Positions 20,176 to 32,158 of a stretch of 64,000 nucleotides of DNA are shown piece after piece; the stretch's first letter is position 1; every line of letters starts with the position of its first letter. Below the pieces are notes generated by a model. The model was not told where the DNA came from and ran no database searches. It saw only the letters and a program-made list of their open reading frames with translations. The translations under genes and the position numbers were made by a program. This DNA is from Lindgomyces ingoldianus (lineage: Eukaryota; Ascomycota; Dothideomycetes; Pleosporales; Lindgomycetaceae): assembly GCF_010093535.1 (NCBI RefSeq), contig NW_022985167.1, positions 1,867,522 through 1,931,521 of the forward strand, in the 5' to 3' direction.

Positions 20176-21970
20176 CTACTCCGTCCTGAATCCCATATAG
20201 CCATTTGCAGCACACTCACTAATTGTCTTGTAGTATGTCGGAACACCTCCAAGGTAAATCAATGGCTCTCTTGGCTTCCCAGGGATATTATCGCCCATGT
20301 ACCACTTTTTGTCGTCAGCATAAAATTCACATCAAGATTCAACAACCAGTAGACTTACCGACTTCGCAGTCGGGAGAAGCGATGCATTTGCAAACCTCAA
20401 GATATCCTCCTTCCACTTCTTCTCACCCTCAGCTTCGGCTTCAATCCTCCTCAATCCCTTCAACTTCATATGATTTATGACATTCACTATCCAGTCACCC
20501 TGGAGCTCCGCGCAAGTTGGCCCATTGCAAAATGCTGTCGGAGCCTGTGGTCCATAGGTGAAGAACAGGTTGGGGAATCCGGACACGCTCATTCCGAGAT
20601 ACGTCTTACACCCATCCACCCAGTGCTCACTCAGCGACTCCCCAGAAGGACCCTTAATGTCAATCTGGGAAAGACCTCCAGTGAGGGCATCGAAACCTGT
20701 TGCACAGATAATGTAATCAAACTCGAACTCCTTTTCGCTAGTTTTAATACCTTTCTCAGTGATTTCCTCGATCGGTGTCGCCTTCATGTCAACGAGATGT
20801 ACATGTGGCTCGTTGAAGATCTCGAAGTAACCGTTTTCGAGAGAAATGCGCTTGCAGCCAAAGGCATGGAGTTGCTTCATTGGAGCCAGGATATCGGCAA
20901 TCTCCTTTTTGTGGATCCTAGCTCGCGTCTTGTCGCGCCAGAAGTTATACGCTTCGCGATTCGCGGATTCAACGAACAGCATGTCTTTGTAGGTCGCGAG
21001 CCAGAACTTAAAGTCACCTTCAGCCCATAGCTTCTCGTATATATTCAGACGTTCTTCTAGCGAGTCGTCGAAGGTAGAGCGAGGAATGAAGTCGAAGTCA
21101 AATCCAGAGAAGCACTCCTTGCGGCCATTGAAGAGGTCGGGATATTCTGATCTGGGGTGAGCTTGCTCGGGAAGGTTGTAGTTGACTTGCCTCATGGGCA
21201 TGCACGTGTTTGGCGTGCGTATGAATACATGCAGTTTCTCGGCGACCTTACTGAGGTCGGTTGCTAGCTGGACGCCTGTCGAGCCGGCGCCGATGACAGC
21301 TATTCTTTTACCCCGGAGATTGGGTTCTTCATGCGGCCAGTATGAGGGATGGACGAATATCCCTAAGTACAAGGTTAGTACTAAGCTTAGTTATCTTGGT
21401 TTCGAGATAGTACGTACCTTTGAACTTCTCGATTCCCTTCCAGCCTGGAATGTACCGCTTCGCAGCAAAGCCCGCGCTAATTGAAAGAAACTTGACCTTG
21501 TAAGTCCTGCCATTCTTCGTCTTCGCAACCCACTTAGCCTCAACATCGTCCCAAGAGGCCGAGCTAACGAAAGTGTTGAACTCAGTATCCTTCCTCAAAT
21601 TCCACTTGTCGGCCACATGAGCAAAGTACGCACGCAACTCCGCACTCCCGGGGAACCGCTGTCTCCAAGTCCAGTCTTTCCACAAATCTGGGTCAGAGAA
21701 CTCGTAAAGAGGGATAGTGGTGTCTACACGAGCACCTGGGTATCGATTCCAATACCAGACGCCACCATAATCAGTGCCAGCTTCCACGAGCTTGACACGG
21801 TATCCATGGTCGCGAAATGACTTCAGTTGATAAACCCCACCGAAACCAGCGCCTACAACAAGGACATCGAGTTCTTGAACTTCAGCGCTGTAGACACCGT
21901 TGGTTTTATTGAGACTATTGGCACTATCTTCATTCAAGGGAAGAAGTTTCAATTCCTGAATTGAAGTCAT
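20176..21970 (-). CDS. Baeyer-Villiger-type flavin monooxygenase
   Basis: Three exons on the minus strand: 21,970-21,418, 21,362-20,359 and 20,304-20,176. Introns are 55 and 54 bp (donors GTACGT and GTAAGT). The product is 561 residues. The FAD Rossmann motif GAGFGG is near the N-terminus and is followed by GGVWYWNRYPGARVD, typical of cyclohexanone-monooxygenase relatives. The Baeyer-Villiger fingerprint FxGxxxHxxxWP is present as FKGIFVHPSYWP and is created across intron 1. The NADPH-binding motif GAGSTG follows, then CATGFDALTGG. Such enzymes insert oxygen next to a ketone (ring or linear) using NADPH and O2, in the cytosol. The substrate cannot be predicted; no biosynthetic partner gene is adjacent. 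Length and motifs are complete, so it looks functional. Confidence 0.93.
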
Positions 21971-24623
21971 CTTGAAGAGAATTTAGAATAAGAAACCGCC
22001 TAAAAATATAGAGAAGCGATTTTGTATAGCGCGGGTGAAGAAAAAGTCGATAAAACTTAGGTGGCAAAGTTAGAATGGCTCCGCAGATGGTGGAGAAGGT
22101 CTGGTGACGTGATGGCTGAGAGCCATGAATATTCTAGTCTGTATCTGTTTGAACGATTGGTTAGAGAAAACGCAATCCGTATGGTGTTTGAGTCGACAAG
22201 GGCTTTGCGGTTCCGACAGGTTTGCAATTGAAGAGGAGGGGGCTTAGGTGAGCCTCATAGCTCTCAGAACATCCTACACCGATAGCACTCATGCAAGAAT
22301 CTTCTCTAATATCGAATGGCAGCGATTCAAGACCTTCTCTGGCAGTAGGCTACCGCGCAATCGTTCCGCTTTGTTATGGCTGATCTATCCTAATTGGGAA
22401 ACTGTGCATGCAATTTTAATCTAAAGATGAGGGGAGCCAAGGGTCATGGATCCACTAAAGAATAGACACAGAACACCATCGAATAGTATCCTGCATGAAA
22501 AAATTATAACCCCTCATATTTTGCCCTGGAAATGTTCATTTTCATATCATTACCGTCCTATTTCGAGCAAGATTAGCGATTTATGATCGAATCAACGATC
22601 GCAACGATTTCAAAGAACGCGATTGTAAAGATGCCTCGTCGAGCCACCTGAGACCAATAGAATGAGGAATCACCTCCGATAAGGAGGACACCTGCGAAAT
22701 CCCCGAGTCCCGACCGTTCGGGACGTGATGATTTGCTGTGTCGGGGCTAGCTTTTCCCGATAAACCTCATCGTGATACTAGGGGCGGTAAATCGTAGGAT
22801 CTGACAGGCTCGGCTGTATATTACCGATTCATTCCGATGCCAGAAGTCCAAATGGAGAGGCGAAGATGTTCAAGGAATCAGGCTGTCGACGAACGAGACC
22901 ACTTACTGTGTTAAATCCTAGTGTAAGCGTTTACAAAATGTTACCACCTAACGTAGAACATTAATTAGAGTATTTTAACTCTGTTAGGTCCCTTGCAAGA
23001 TTTAATCTGAAGTTAATAAGATGCTAATGTCTGTTCTGAGGTAAGATTACTGTGGTCATGTTCCATGGTTAGTGACAAGATCCAGTTCCACGATCAGCAT
23101 ACAATGCACTACCCCAATGAAGTTAAAAGGGCTAAAATATCCATGACAAACCCCCAGTCATCTAGCAGCAGCTATGGTAGCGTCTAGCCATCCCCAGGCC
23201 CTTCGCTTGTCCTCTCTCGTAGGAGATTCGCCCAGTTCAGCATTTCCCTCTCCCGGAGGTTAGTTGTCATAAAGCCATAGCAGCAAAAATAGTCTTCATT
23301 GGCTCAACTGAGTAGCGGGGCTACTATTAGCATATATATTTCATTTGGAAGAAGACAGGCAGAATCCTTGCTCCCCCCGAAAGATCTTCCCAGGCAAGGG
23401 GCCCTTCCAGGAACAGCACATGTACTTTGGGGACACCACAGCGCGAGTGAAAATTGAGATGGATTGAGACCACCTCTGTTTCCAAGAGTCGTACAATTGA
23501 TTATGGAAGCTTGCTAACGCCGGGGAAAAGATGTAGATGCCTGTGAATGTCGCCACAGCCGTCGGTGTCGAGCTCCATATTCATTACTAAATTTAGGAGC
23601 GATTGCAGAATTTTTGTTTAAGACAGAGCGCAGGGAAATACGGAGGAATCGTCAACCGCCTCGTTTTACATATGTAGCGAGAAGGCGTTGAGTCGATTTA
23701 ACGCTAAGCGTAATCTATTGAAGGCTCAAACTCATCAATTCGTCGTCGAATGTTTTGTGAGACGCTATTCAACTCGAATGAGTACACAATATCCTTATTT
23801 AGGCCGCTTCAACAAACTTGCGCAATTTTATTTGAGACTGAAGATTAGGAGAGAGGGAAGCATGTCGGAGAAGAACTGTTCTGAGGACATACTTCAGATT
23901 CTAGTACATCAACAGGCTGCGTAGTCTTTCAAGAACGTCCACAAGGGTTTCAGTCAGAATTGTTCCAACGGAGGCCATAGTCGTCTATTTGGAAGGAGTG
24001 GAGGGGTGGGGGGTGCAGAATATGAAGTCATGGTTGGCTAATGTAGTTTATGAGCAATACAACTAGGTTGTGATACTCTCAGTCCACACCATCCTGATTG
24101 GATAACTCGAGAGGCATGTTGAGCCATTATGAGACAAAACTTGACGGAAGAGCGGACAGGGGTGGGTGCCTTGGTGGATTTGTGTAGATAGACAACTAGC
24201 ATTCAATAGGCCATGAAGCGACTTAGTTACGTGCGTCAGCATAACGTGACTTTTCCGTGAATTAGCCAAGATATGGATTTCTTTGGGAAGTCTTTGTTCA
24301 ATGAAGGATTGCTTAACATAATTCAAGAGGCTTTTACAACCTGTGGTCATATTTGTCCTTGTTATACCATCTTATTCACCCCAACTGACCAATACTCGTC
24401 CCCTTGAACCTCTCCCTTCATATAACCCCGCACCAACCGAAAAGGGCGGTATAAGTGCATTTATGTCTATGATTGTCTAGCTTTCATGCAGGATTTTGTA
24501 AGCGGGCTGCCTGGCTTTATCGGAGGAGAAGAGGTAATAAGTCCTAGAGGCCTAGGAGCCGCAAATAGAGAAGGGATTCAGATATCGTAAATGTAAACAC
24601 CGTATTTGCAGAGAGGGGGTGAC
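21971..24623. other. Intergenic; promoter side of the monooxygenase
   Basis: No gene can be supported; frames at 23,341-24,350 look random. The stretch includes the 5' region of the monooxygenase and, at 22,708-22,723, a perfect inverted repeat listed separately. Confidence 0.5.
22708..22723. promoter_or_regulatory. Palindrome TCCCGA-N4-TCGGGA (candidate operator)
   Basis: A perfect 6+6 inverted repeat around CCGT. It contains CCG and CGG triplets 6 bp apart, the half-sites favoured by Zn2Cys6 regulators. It lies about 740 bp upstream of the monooxygenase start. Function is inferred from symmetry alone. Confidence 0.3.
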
Positions 24624-25513
24624 TTATATAGAAACAGGGTCAGAGACACCACGCTCGAGAGTCCTTGCCTCCTCTTCTCCATCTAGTTCCCTTGTTCCCC
24701 CCTCCCCATCTAGTTGAAACACATCAGCGCCATCCAATTCCCTTTTCCCGCCCGTCTCCGTTCCGTCGATTTCACACTGGGCGTTATCTGCGTCCATCTC
24801 TACCCCACTGATAACCGCCTCAAAGCTTCCTGCACTGCCCTCGCTCCTTAGATCCAACTTCTTTCGTATCTTCCGTCGATAAATAACAGCCATTACAATC
24901 ACTGCTGCAATAATCGGGACAGCCACGCCTACGCCAACACCCGCTCCAATAGCAATTTGATCCTGATCAGAAGCGGGGGGGTCAGTCGGAAACCCTATTT
25001 TCGTAACCGTCGCAACTATTACAGATAAAGAAATTGATGTGTGCGGTATTTTCGTCTTGGTTGAGCTTAAGGCGGTGAGCCTCGATGAGCTGCCGGGATT
25101 CGAATTTGATTTGTAGCAATAGTCACTCTTATTCGTCCCGCCATCTTTACAACTCCCATCTCCACAATAAACCTGAAATTCGATATCTCCATTCACTCCT
25201 CCCACACACCAAAAAAGCGAAGAGTTGACGTGCGTGAAGTCGTCGGGTTGGTTTTTTACGCGGAGCTCGTTGGGAATTCGTTGGTTGTAGGTGTCTGCAT
25301 TTGGATTTTAGGCTAGGTACCGAGCAAATGGATGCGACATGCAGGCAGGGGGAGGTGAGCGTAGGTAGGTAGAAGAGAAGCGTACATACTTCCTCTATTA
25401 AGAAGGTTCCAGCCGCAGTAATCGATACCGTGCTTACAATTGTCTGCGACAGTAAGCTTGCTGAACATGCAAAACGCAACGAAGGTAGTGGAAAGGAATT
25501 TGGATGGCCCCAT
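24624..25513 (-). CDS. Cys-rich secreted or single-pass membrane protein
   Basis: Two exons on the minus strand, 25,513-25,390 and 25,294-24,624, with a 95-bp intron (donor GTATGT, acceptor TGCAG). The product is 264 residues. Residues 1-23 are a signal peptide ending LTVA. The short ectodomain starts DNCKHGIDYCGWNLL and has six cysteines (about 26, 33, 71, 84, 89 and 101). A Ser/Thr-rich linker follows, then one membrane helix at about 155-179 (GVGVGVAVPIIAAVIVMAVI) followed by RRKIRKK as a stop-transfer. The tail is acidic with repeats of the form ELDGxxx. The CxxGxxYCGxxLL start is shared by a fungal family of surface proteins, as far as I recall. Function is unknown; a wall-sensor or effector-like role is speculation. 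Confidence 0.78.
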
Positions 25514-26369
25514 TCTTCCTCACTTTTATGAATGGTGGTGGAGGGGGAGTGAAACAACATAAAATAAGTAAACTAAAGCCGTACCGTAAGATGGAAACCT
25601 GACCCGTTGTCTTGGTGATGTGAGGGGCGAACCAAGGTAAGACAAGCACAGCGGCGGGTCGAAGTCCGGTGATCAAAGTCAAACGTACCGCAACCTGGCT
25701 TTTAGTGCAAGTTAGCAACTACAACATGCTATCGCATAACGTGGAACATAACTAGGGTTGGCTCTATCTATTAGAATTCTTACCGCCATTAGATAGAAGG
25801 TTAATATGATACCAATTACTGTCTTGAATTACCTCAGTTAAGTTATACTTGGGGTGAAAAAGGTGCAGTGGAAAAGTCTAGTGTTGAACTAGTGAGGTTC
25901 TAAAACTAGGATTCCGTTCTACAACTAGGATTCCGTTCCACGTTCCACGACTAGGATTACGTTCCACATTACACGACTAGGATTACGCTCCACGACTAGG
26001 ATTATGTTCCACAACTCCATAGCCTCGCGATTTCAATTTCCGAAGTCCGTACTCGACTAACACCTTATTGGCGAAACATTGTTTGAACTCCCAGACTAGC
26101 CATCTCTTCCCAAACCAACTTTTTCTTCCAAGTTTCGCACCGAATGAGATTCAAGTCACGATGGCATACAGGCTAGCGTGAATCTAAGAGCCTTCAAATG
26201 AACCTTTAATCCTTGCTTCCTCTATTCAGTACCGGAAGAAGAGACCCCACTTATCTTGAAACAACCCCATCCCCCCACTATCTCTCTCTCTATCTAGTGC
26301 CCTGCCTAACCTACAACACTTCCTCCCATCCTTCCGATACTTGAACTCCACTTCACCAAGTATTCCCAA
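25514..26369. other. Promoter side of the Cys-rich protein gene
   Basis: No gene seen. It contains the short tandem repeat at 25,904-26,013 and a CT-rich stretch near 26,280. Confidence 0.5.
25904..26013 (+). repeat. Five short tandem copies of ACTAGGATTNCGTTCCAC
   Basis: Five copies of the same core (ACTAGGATTCCGTTC, ACTAGGATTACGTTCCAC and so on) follow one another at 18-26 bp spacing. Some spacers repeat GTTCCAC or ATTACAC. The array lies about 390-500 bp upstream of the Cys-rich protein start. It may be a minisatellite or a cluster of protein-binding sites. Confidence 0.75.
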
Positions 26370-26765
26370 CAATGGGACTATGCTCCCCGTGGCTGATCCT
26401 CAGGTTCTGGGACTCTAGGATGCGGAACACCACCCAACGTTCGTTCCGTTTGACTGCGCTGCTAAGCATAAACTCATCAGTATTGGACACCTTTATCATT
26501 CCTAGGATTTCTTTATGCTAGAGGATGAAGTAGCTGATGGCCTGTCTGTTAGAGTTCCCAAACCTCTTGTCAGCCACACCAATCTAAACAGACAATATTA
26601 CGAGGAAGAGGCTATCTAGAAGAGCCTGGCCTTGCTTTGAACCTGCGCTGAAATTGGAACCAGTGCAGAAATTTAACACTGCTGGTTCGAAGTCTGGTGC
26701 GTCGCATGTCTTTCAGCATCTCTCCATTGACGGTATGGTTGATGATGAACAAAGGTTCAAAGCTA
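26370..26765 (+). pseudogene. Relic coding frame, unrecognised
   Basis: One plus-strand frame reads as protein over about 130 codons but is broken by TAG and TGA codons. Conserved-looking pieces are HPTFVPFDCAAKHKLISIG, LEDEVADGLSVRVPKPLV and NLNRQYYEEEAI. I do not recognise the family. It meets the minus-strand relic at 26,770 tail to tail. Confidence 0.4.
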
Positions 26766-26775
26766 ACCTCACCCC

Positions 26776-27245
26776 CTAATTAACTTGGATGATATCCGGC
26801 GCATTCCGAAGGTCTGGACGCAGTGCGGGAAATAAGGATTGTGGTATGTCGCCGCCATGTAATTCGGACTGAATTGCTCTTCGATGGTCATCGCTATGGG
26901 ACGAGATGGATTGTTGGTACCATAAACTTCTGTGGTGTAGGGCTTTACGTGGTATATACTCTGTCAAAATAGTTTATGGCAAATTGTATATTGTTCTTAT
27001 AACCTGATTCTCTTGTGGTGGATCCCGTGCAATGTACATCTACTTGACAATGGCGGGTCGTCGAGCGAGTAGTCACCGTGCGTGATTTAATAGAGGGCCC
27101 AGTCTCTGTCCTTCGGGACGTTGTGAGCATCAAGAGCATCATGCACTGTAATCCCGTGATCGCCCATCTCTCAAATATCATCGTCCAGCTGCTTCCGGAA
27201 CACAGTCAAAGCGGCGGAGCTGGCTGGAGAGTCAAGGCGCATCTT
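26776..27245 (-). pseudogene. Relic coding frame, unrecognised
   Basis: A minus-strand frame runs from about 27,245 to a TGA near 26,774 and is interrupted by four stop codons (TAA and TGA). Between them it reads GDHGITVHDALDAHNVPKD, then THGDYSLDDPPL, HGIHHKRIRL, YHVKPYTTEVYGTNNPSRP, then MAATYHNPYFPHCVQTFG. This is clearly former coding sequence. I cannot name the family. Confidence 0.5.
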
Positions 27246-27617
27246 CCATTTGACCACAAGCATAGATGCTTACCAGGGTCTGTGTAGTTAGCATCACTCC
27301 GATGGCAGCGGCGGGTTGGTTGTACAGGGCTCCTACCTCGGGGATGGCCGTAGGAAACATGCTTACTGTTAACGGTCCTTAGCACTTATATTCGTTCTGG
27401 TCTGCACCTGAGTCCCGTCTGGGGACTACTCTAGTGCGCGGCCCGTCAGTTGGTAGACGGCGACTCAGCGGCCAAGTTAGAGATCATGCCGGAGACACCC
27501 TTAGACTCGAGCTCTAAGCGAGAATTGTCCCGGAAGAACTTTCACTCGTCTTCTCTTGGCATCACTTAATTCACCGAAAACTGTCCACCCTCCAAATACT
27601 TCACCCCCCCACCTCCT
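27246..27617. other. Intergenic, nothing recognised
   Basis: Short gap between the relic frame and the end of the MFS pseudogene. No motif seen. Confidence 0.4.
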
Positions 27618-29023
27618 TCAATACGCCCAAACTCTCTTCTCTCCACTCGCATCCCTAACCTCCCTTCTATTCATAACCCCATACGTAATTCTCAACCCCG
27701 CCGCCACTACTGCCACAAAAAAACTACACCCTGCACACACAAAGTTCCCTGTCGGATACCCATCTTTCGCCTCCCCTGCTTTCCATATCCACTGCGCGAT
27801 AATCTGGCCAATTCCAGCGCTGGAATTATGCAGCGCGATGGCTAGCGGAATAGTCAGGAAACTGGGGGTATTGCACGTCACCCAGTTAGTCATAGCCGGG
27901 GCCGCGGGAAATGCCCCCGCAGCTGCGAGACAGAGGCAGCCATAGCGCTTGCCGTATGCGTCTGGAGGGAGGAGACCTGCAGTTAGCCAGCCGATGCCGC
28001 CGACGAGGGACGCGGTCGTGATATGCCAGCCTCGTGCGTCGAAGTGGTCGGCGGAGTACGACAGCGTGATAGCGACGCAAAATCCCACGACCCAGGGAGG
28101 GACTGTCAGGAGTTGGGCGTGAATGGATGTGTAGCCAAGGCCTGTGACGATGGTGGGGGTAAAGAAGGTAAAGGAGCCTTGGGGCACGACATCGGCGATG
28201 TAGGCGAGGTAGTGGGCGAGCATGCGCGGGCTGAAGAGAGTTTGGAAGATCTCTTCGTGGGAGGCGTGGGCTCGGTTGTAGCCACCTCCGCGGGACTCGA
28301 GGCGCGACACAGCGAAGTGTTTGTCGGAGGAGTTCAGCCATGTTGCGCGGGCTGGATAATCGGGGAGGCAGAACCAGAGGAGGAAAGCGCTGAGGACGGT
28401 GATTATACCCTAGATACGAACAAAAGTCAGCCTGATTCCATCCATTCCCACTCTTCCATCCTCTACCACCGATATCCAACTTATAGGCAGGTGTACTCGC
28501 CAGGAAAAAACCCCGCCTCAAAAACCCCAATAAAAAATCTCAACACGACCACACTGGCATAACTCTTCACCCCAGCAAACCCCATCGTCAGTACCCCCCA
28601 ACAAAATAGCAAAAACCCTAACCACATCGACGGCCTTACATAATGCTTCATCACCCAGTTACTCGGGACCTCGAACAGGGTATATGCGAGCGAGAAAAGT
28701 GTGACGGTGAGTGCGTAGTTGTTGGACGTCATGTGTGTCTGCTGTAATAGGTCGTCTCTCGTTTCGGCATTCAGAACTTTAGAGTTGCCGATGTTACCCC
28801 TGTCGAGGAAGTTTAGGAGGTAGACCTAGCAGCAGAGGGGGAGGATGCGGATATCGAGGCGGCGGTTTAGGAGAAGGTTGCGTTTGGGGTCATGGAGGTC
28901 GATGTCGATGTCGGCAGCGTGGTCTTCGGGTGGTGGTGGGCTGGAAACAGCGCCATGGTCTTTCTCGATGGCAGATAAGGGTTTGTGCTCATGGTATTCG
29001 ATTGGGGAGGGTTTTTTGTCCAT
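27618..29023 (-). pseudogene. MFS anion-symporter-type carrier, broken
   Basis: Minus-strand relatives of the allantoate-permease branch of the major facilitator superfamily are plain: RRLDIRILPLCC, YLLNFLDRGNIGNSKVLN, FEVPSNWVMKHYVRPSMWLG, FIGVFEAGFFPG, then a 264-codon C-terminal half (28,409-27,618). Two defects show. First, a TAG sits in frame at about codon 66, between PLCC and VYLLNFLDRG, where a Trp or Gln would fit; no donor exists to make it part of an intron. Second, only about 85 bp separate GFFPG from GIITVLSAFLLWFCLPDYP, so the roughly 60 residues holding helices 4 and 5 in relatives are missing. An intron-like sequence (GTACACC ... TATCTAG) fills the gap. The carrier would have moved a small organic anion. 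It lies next to the GMC oxidase and probably belonged to the same catabolic locus. Confidence 0.82.
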
Positions 29024-29682
29024 GGCCGATAGGGAATAGGACCAAGTCGTTCTGCTGTGCTTGAGTCTTGAGTGCCCAGTAATGAAGATGGCAGTAATAA
29101 TCTAAGCTTTAAGAAAGAAGGATAATTCTTCTGATCCTAAACGACCCATTCATCTCTGTGATCGAGTCAGTAACCATCTACCAGCGTCTTTCCCGAAACG
29201 CGGGGTAGATATTCCCTCGTCATTCAGTTGGTGAGAGCCGTTGCGGAACCGATAGAAATGCTAGCACTTCTCTAAGGGGCGAGCGGGGACGATCAGCGAT
29301 TGCATGGGATAGTGTTGTCGGGACCGGGTTAATTGTTTCCGAGCAGCTACCTCTCCCCATGATTCCGAGGACCGTTCCGATGAATGCAACTCGACCTTTG
29401 GAGCATGGACCCATCCATCTTTGAATTTCGGAATGCTCTTCAGGCTGATAATGAAGGGTGATATCGGGACTATGGAAAGTGAATATAGCGCTATACCCAT
29501 CATGTCGACTCCAGGGAAGCTAGAAATAAGAGTAGGATATTCATCTAAGCCTTTGTAAGATTTAGCGTGTCAACTGAACGACTGCTGAAGGGTTCGTGAT
29601 CCCTGCAGAGCCAATCCATAGCCGGGGAACCCCGAATGCCATCTGCATTCCCCCCATCAGCAACCTTCCTACATCTTCTCTC
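29024..29682. other. Intergenic between MFS pseudogene start and GMC oxidase end
   Basis: Short frames only. It should hold the old promoter of the MFS gene and the 3' end of the GMC gene. No other feature seen. Confidence 0.5.
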
Positions 29683-31454
29683 CTAATCACCTGATCTTCT
29701 CGGCCTCCCCGAAACCCTCACCTCCCCAAGCCCATACTCCTCCGCCAGCACCTCAGCCGCGATTTCACCCAAAACATACGCCGTACTCTGCGTATGCGCA
29801 TTTATGATAAATGGACAAACACCTAGATCCACAACTCGACATCCCTCCAATCCAAAGACCCTAAACCGATGATCTACAACTGCCTTTTGGGGATTTAAGC
29901 CCATACACGTCGTACTAGACATATGCCACGAACTCCGCAAATTCGACCTGACATACTCTAGAATTGCTTCGTCGGAATTGTCTTTTGGCCCAAGCAACCG
30001 AATCGTTCGTGAAAAGTAAATTGGCGCAGAAAGGATGCGGATAGTTTCACGCATACCCTCTACTAGAACGCGCCGGTCGAATGGATGAGAGAGAAACTTT
30101 GGATCGATTATCGGGGCATCGGATGGGCTCGCAGAGCGCAGAGTCACAGAGCCACGGGACTGGGGGTTCAATAAGAGACAAATGGCGCCGAAATATGTTG
30201 TGTCGGGAGCTGGCGTGTACTCAAGGAAGGCGTTTGGGGAATGTGTGGCGATTTCCATAGCGGGGATGGTGGGCTTATGCATGTGCTGTTGTATTCGGGT
30301 GGGGAGGGCTTGGAATTCGGGAGAGGTTGTTACGCTGGGTAGTTTGAACCAGCCCATCGGTGTGGGGCTTTGAGAGGGAGGTCCTGGTGGAAGGAATGGG
30401 TCTTCATTTAGGACCGTGCCAGCCGCCGAGAAGCAGTGGTCTTGCAGGTTCTGGCCGACCATTGGTAGATGCTGGATTATTGGGATCTTGTGCTTCTTCA
30501 ACTCCTCTGCGGGACCCACACCGGAGAGCATAAGAATCTGGGGACTGTTTAAAGCCCCGCCAGATATGATGACCTCCTTTCGAGCATGCAGCTTCACGCC
30601 GTTAATGATTTCCACACCAGCGGCTCGGTTTCCGACGAACAGCAACCGCGCCACAAGGGCATTGGTGAGTATCTTCAGATTTGGTGGAGGATGAGAGAGG
30701 TAGGCGCTTGCAGATGTCGCCCGCACGCCATCAGCAATGCATACACTAGCCATGCCAAAGCCGATAGGATCGCCGGAGTTAACGTCGGGATTCAGACGAT
30801 GGCCGCACTGGCTGGCTGCGATGAATATATCACCAACATCCGGAAGCCACTGTTCGCCATATGCAAGATCGAGGTTCCCAGACGCACTGTGAGTCTCAAT
30901 CCTTGCATCCACAAATTTCCTCATACTCCTGTTGGGAATGGCGGTCTTTAGGTTTTCGATCCTCTTTAACATTCTCCTCACGTTCTGCCACCCAAATCTC
31001 TCATCCCCCACCATCGAAGCCCACTCATCATAGTCATCTCTCGGTCCAACAGTCCAACCGCAGAAGTTGATTGCTGTGCTTCCTCCAAGTCCTTTGCCGC
31101 GCGAGTAGTCAATCCGCTGCCCTGCAGCATGGGTTTGTGGGGTTGTTTTGTAGCCCCAATTGAGCGGGGAATTCAGTGCGAACGCGACGTTAAAACGTTC
31201 GGCTCCGGAGAGATGAACAGCTTCTGCGTTAGAGGATCCAGCTTCAACAAGGAGGATGCTAGGTGCGGTGGGCGTGTGCGCGAGGCGGGATGCTAGGACC
31301 GCACCAGAGGCGCCAGCTGAACGAGCTTCCGTCAGGATGTCATATTATCGCATACAGAGTAGCATACGAAGGAAGTCGAGGATAGGGAACGGAAGTTGGA
31401 GAGGAAAGCTCGAAGCCTACCTCCGACAACAATGAAGTCGTATGTCTGTGCCAT
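29683..31454 (-). CDS. GMC-family FAD-dependent alcohol oxidase/dehydrogenase
   Basis: Two exons on the minus strand: 31,454-31,421 (34 bp) and 31,316-29,683, with a 104-bp intron. The spliced product is 555 residues. The FAD motif GAGASG (residues 11-16) is assembled across the intron, which explains why the start sits so far upstream. VEAGSSNAE, then GKGLGGSTAINF (GMC signature 1) and SGGALNSPQILMLSGVGP (signature 2) follow. The C-terminal catalytic His is in SSWHMSSTTCMG and the partner His in INAHTQSTAYVLGE. GMC enzymes oxidise an alcohol to the aldehyde, with FAD passing electrons to oxygen or another acceptor. No signal peptide is seen, so it is probably intracellular, as in choline- or pyridoxine-oxidase-like branches rather than secreted aryl-alcohol oxidases. 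It is divergent from the NCS1 permease across 0.7 kb, and the aldehyde dehydrogenase beyond it could take the next step. Confidence 0.92.
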
Positions 31455-32158
31455 TGCGAGCTCCGACTGTTTGCTAAAGCTACAACTACCCCTCAAAAGA
31501 GCATATAAAAGGGCTCGCTACTATATTGAACCGAACAAATGGTCGCGACTCTAGGATGAATGCAGGAAGTGGAGTGAGCTGTAATCATATTGCTCAATCT
31601 GGACAAGGTACGAGGGATCGCCCAATCACCTAGTCACAAGACCGCACGGGCTGAGTGCTACAATTCTCAAAGAGAGGAAACCGTAATTGAGACATGGAAA
31701 TGGCAAGAGACAAATGACGGTGTTACGCCGATGACTGAATTGTTGATGCAGGTAGACCCAAGAAAAGGATCGCGTCCAAACTCCCGGGTGCGGCTGCACA
31801 AATCCCCGCTCGTTTGTGAGCTTCTGCCCGTCACAATTCCTCCCACTGCTCCCCTCACTATCTCCTCGCCTCTTCTCTGCATTATTCAACTGCAGGCATG
31901 TATCAATCCCATCTTAGCGGCCGCCGTGAGGCAAGGGTCTGGCCAAACATGGACCCTTGATATAGTTGATGGGGGGGACAAACCGGGCTCGTTGGGTATT
32001 GTTCTGCAAGCCTATGGTTAACACTCACCATACGTGCTCGTGCATCCTTATCTACGTCTGAGATGTTATGTTTTGGAATAAGATGGACGCTTGCCCAGGC
32101 TATTTGACAAACCTCGGCACCATCTAAACGTCTCTCTCCTTAATTCGCCACAATTACG
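31455..32158. promoter_or_regulatory. Shared promoter between GMC oxidase and NCS1 permease
   Basis: A 704-bp divergent intergenic region with no coding sequence I can support. Shared control of the two genes is likely from layout. I did not find a clear symmetric operator. Confidence 0.5.

Noticed and set aside
27400..27480. Possible tRNA (GTCAGTTGGTAGACGG)
   Set aside because: The B-box (GGTTCGANNCC) is absent at the right distance and no cloverleaf forms. I found no tRNA or rRNA gene in the window.
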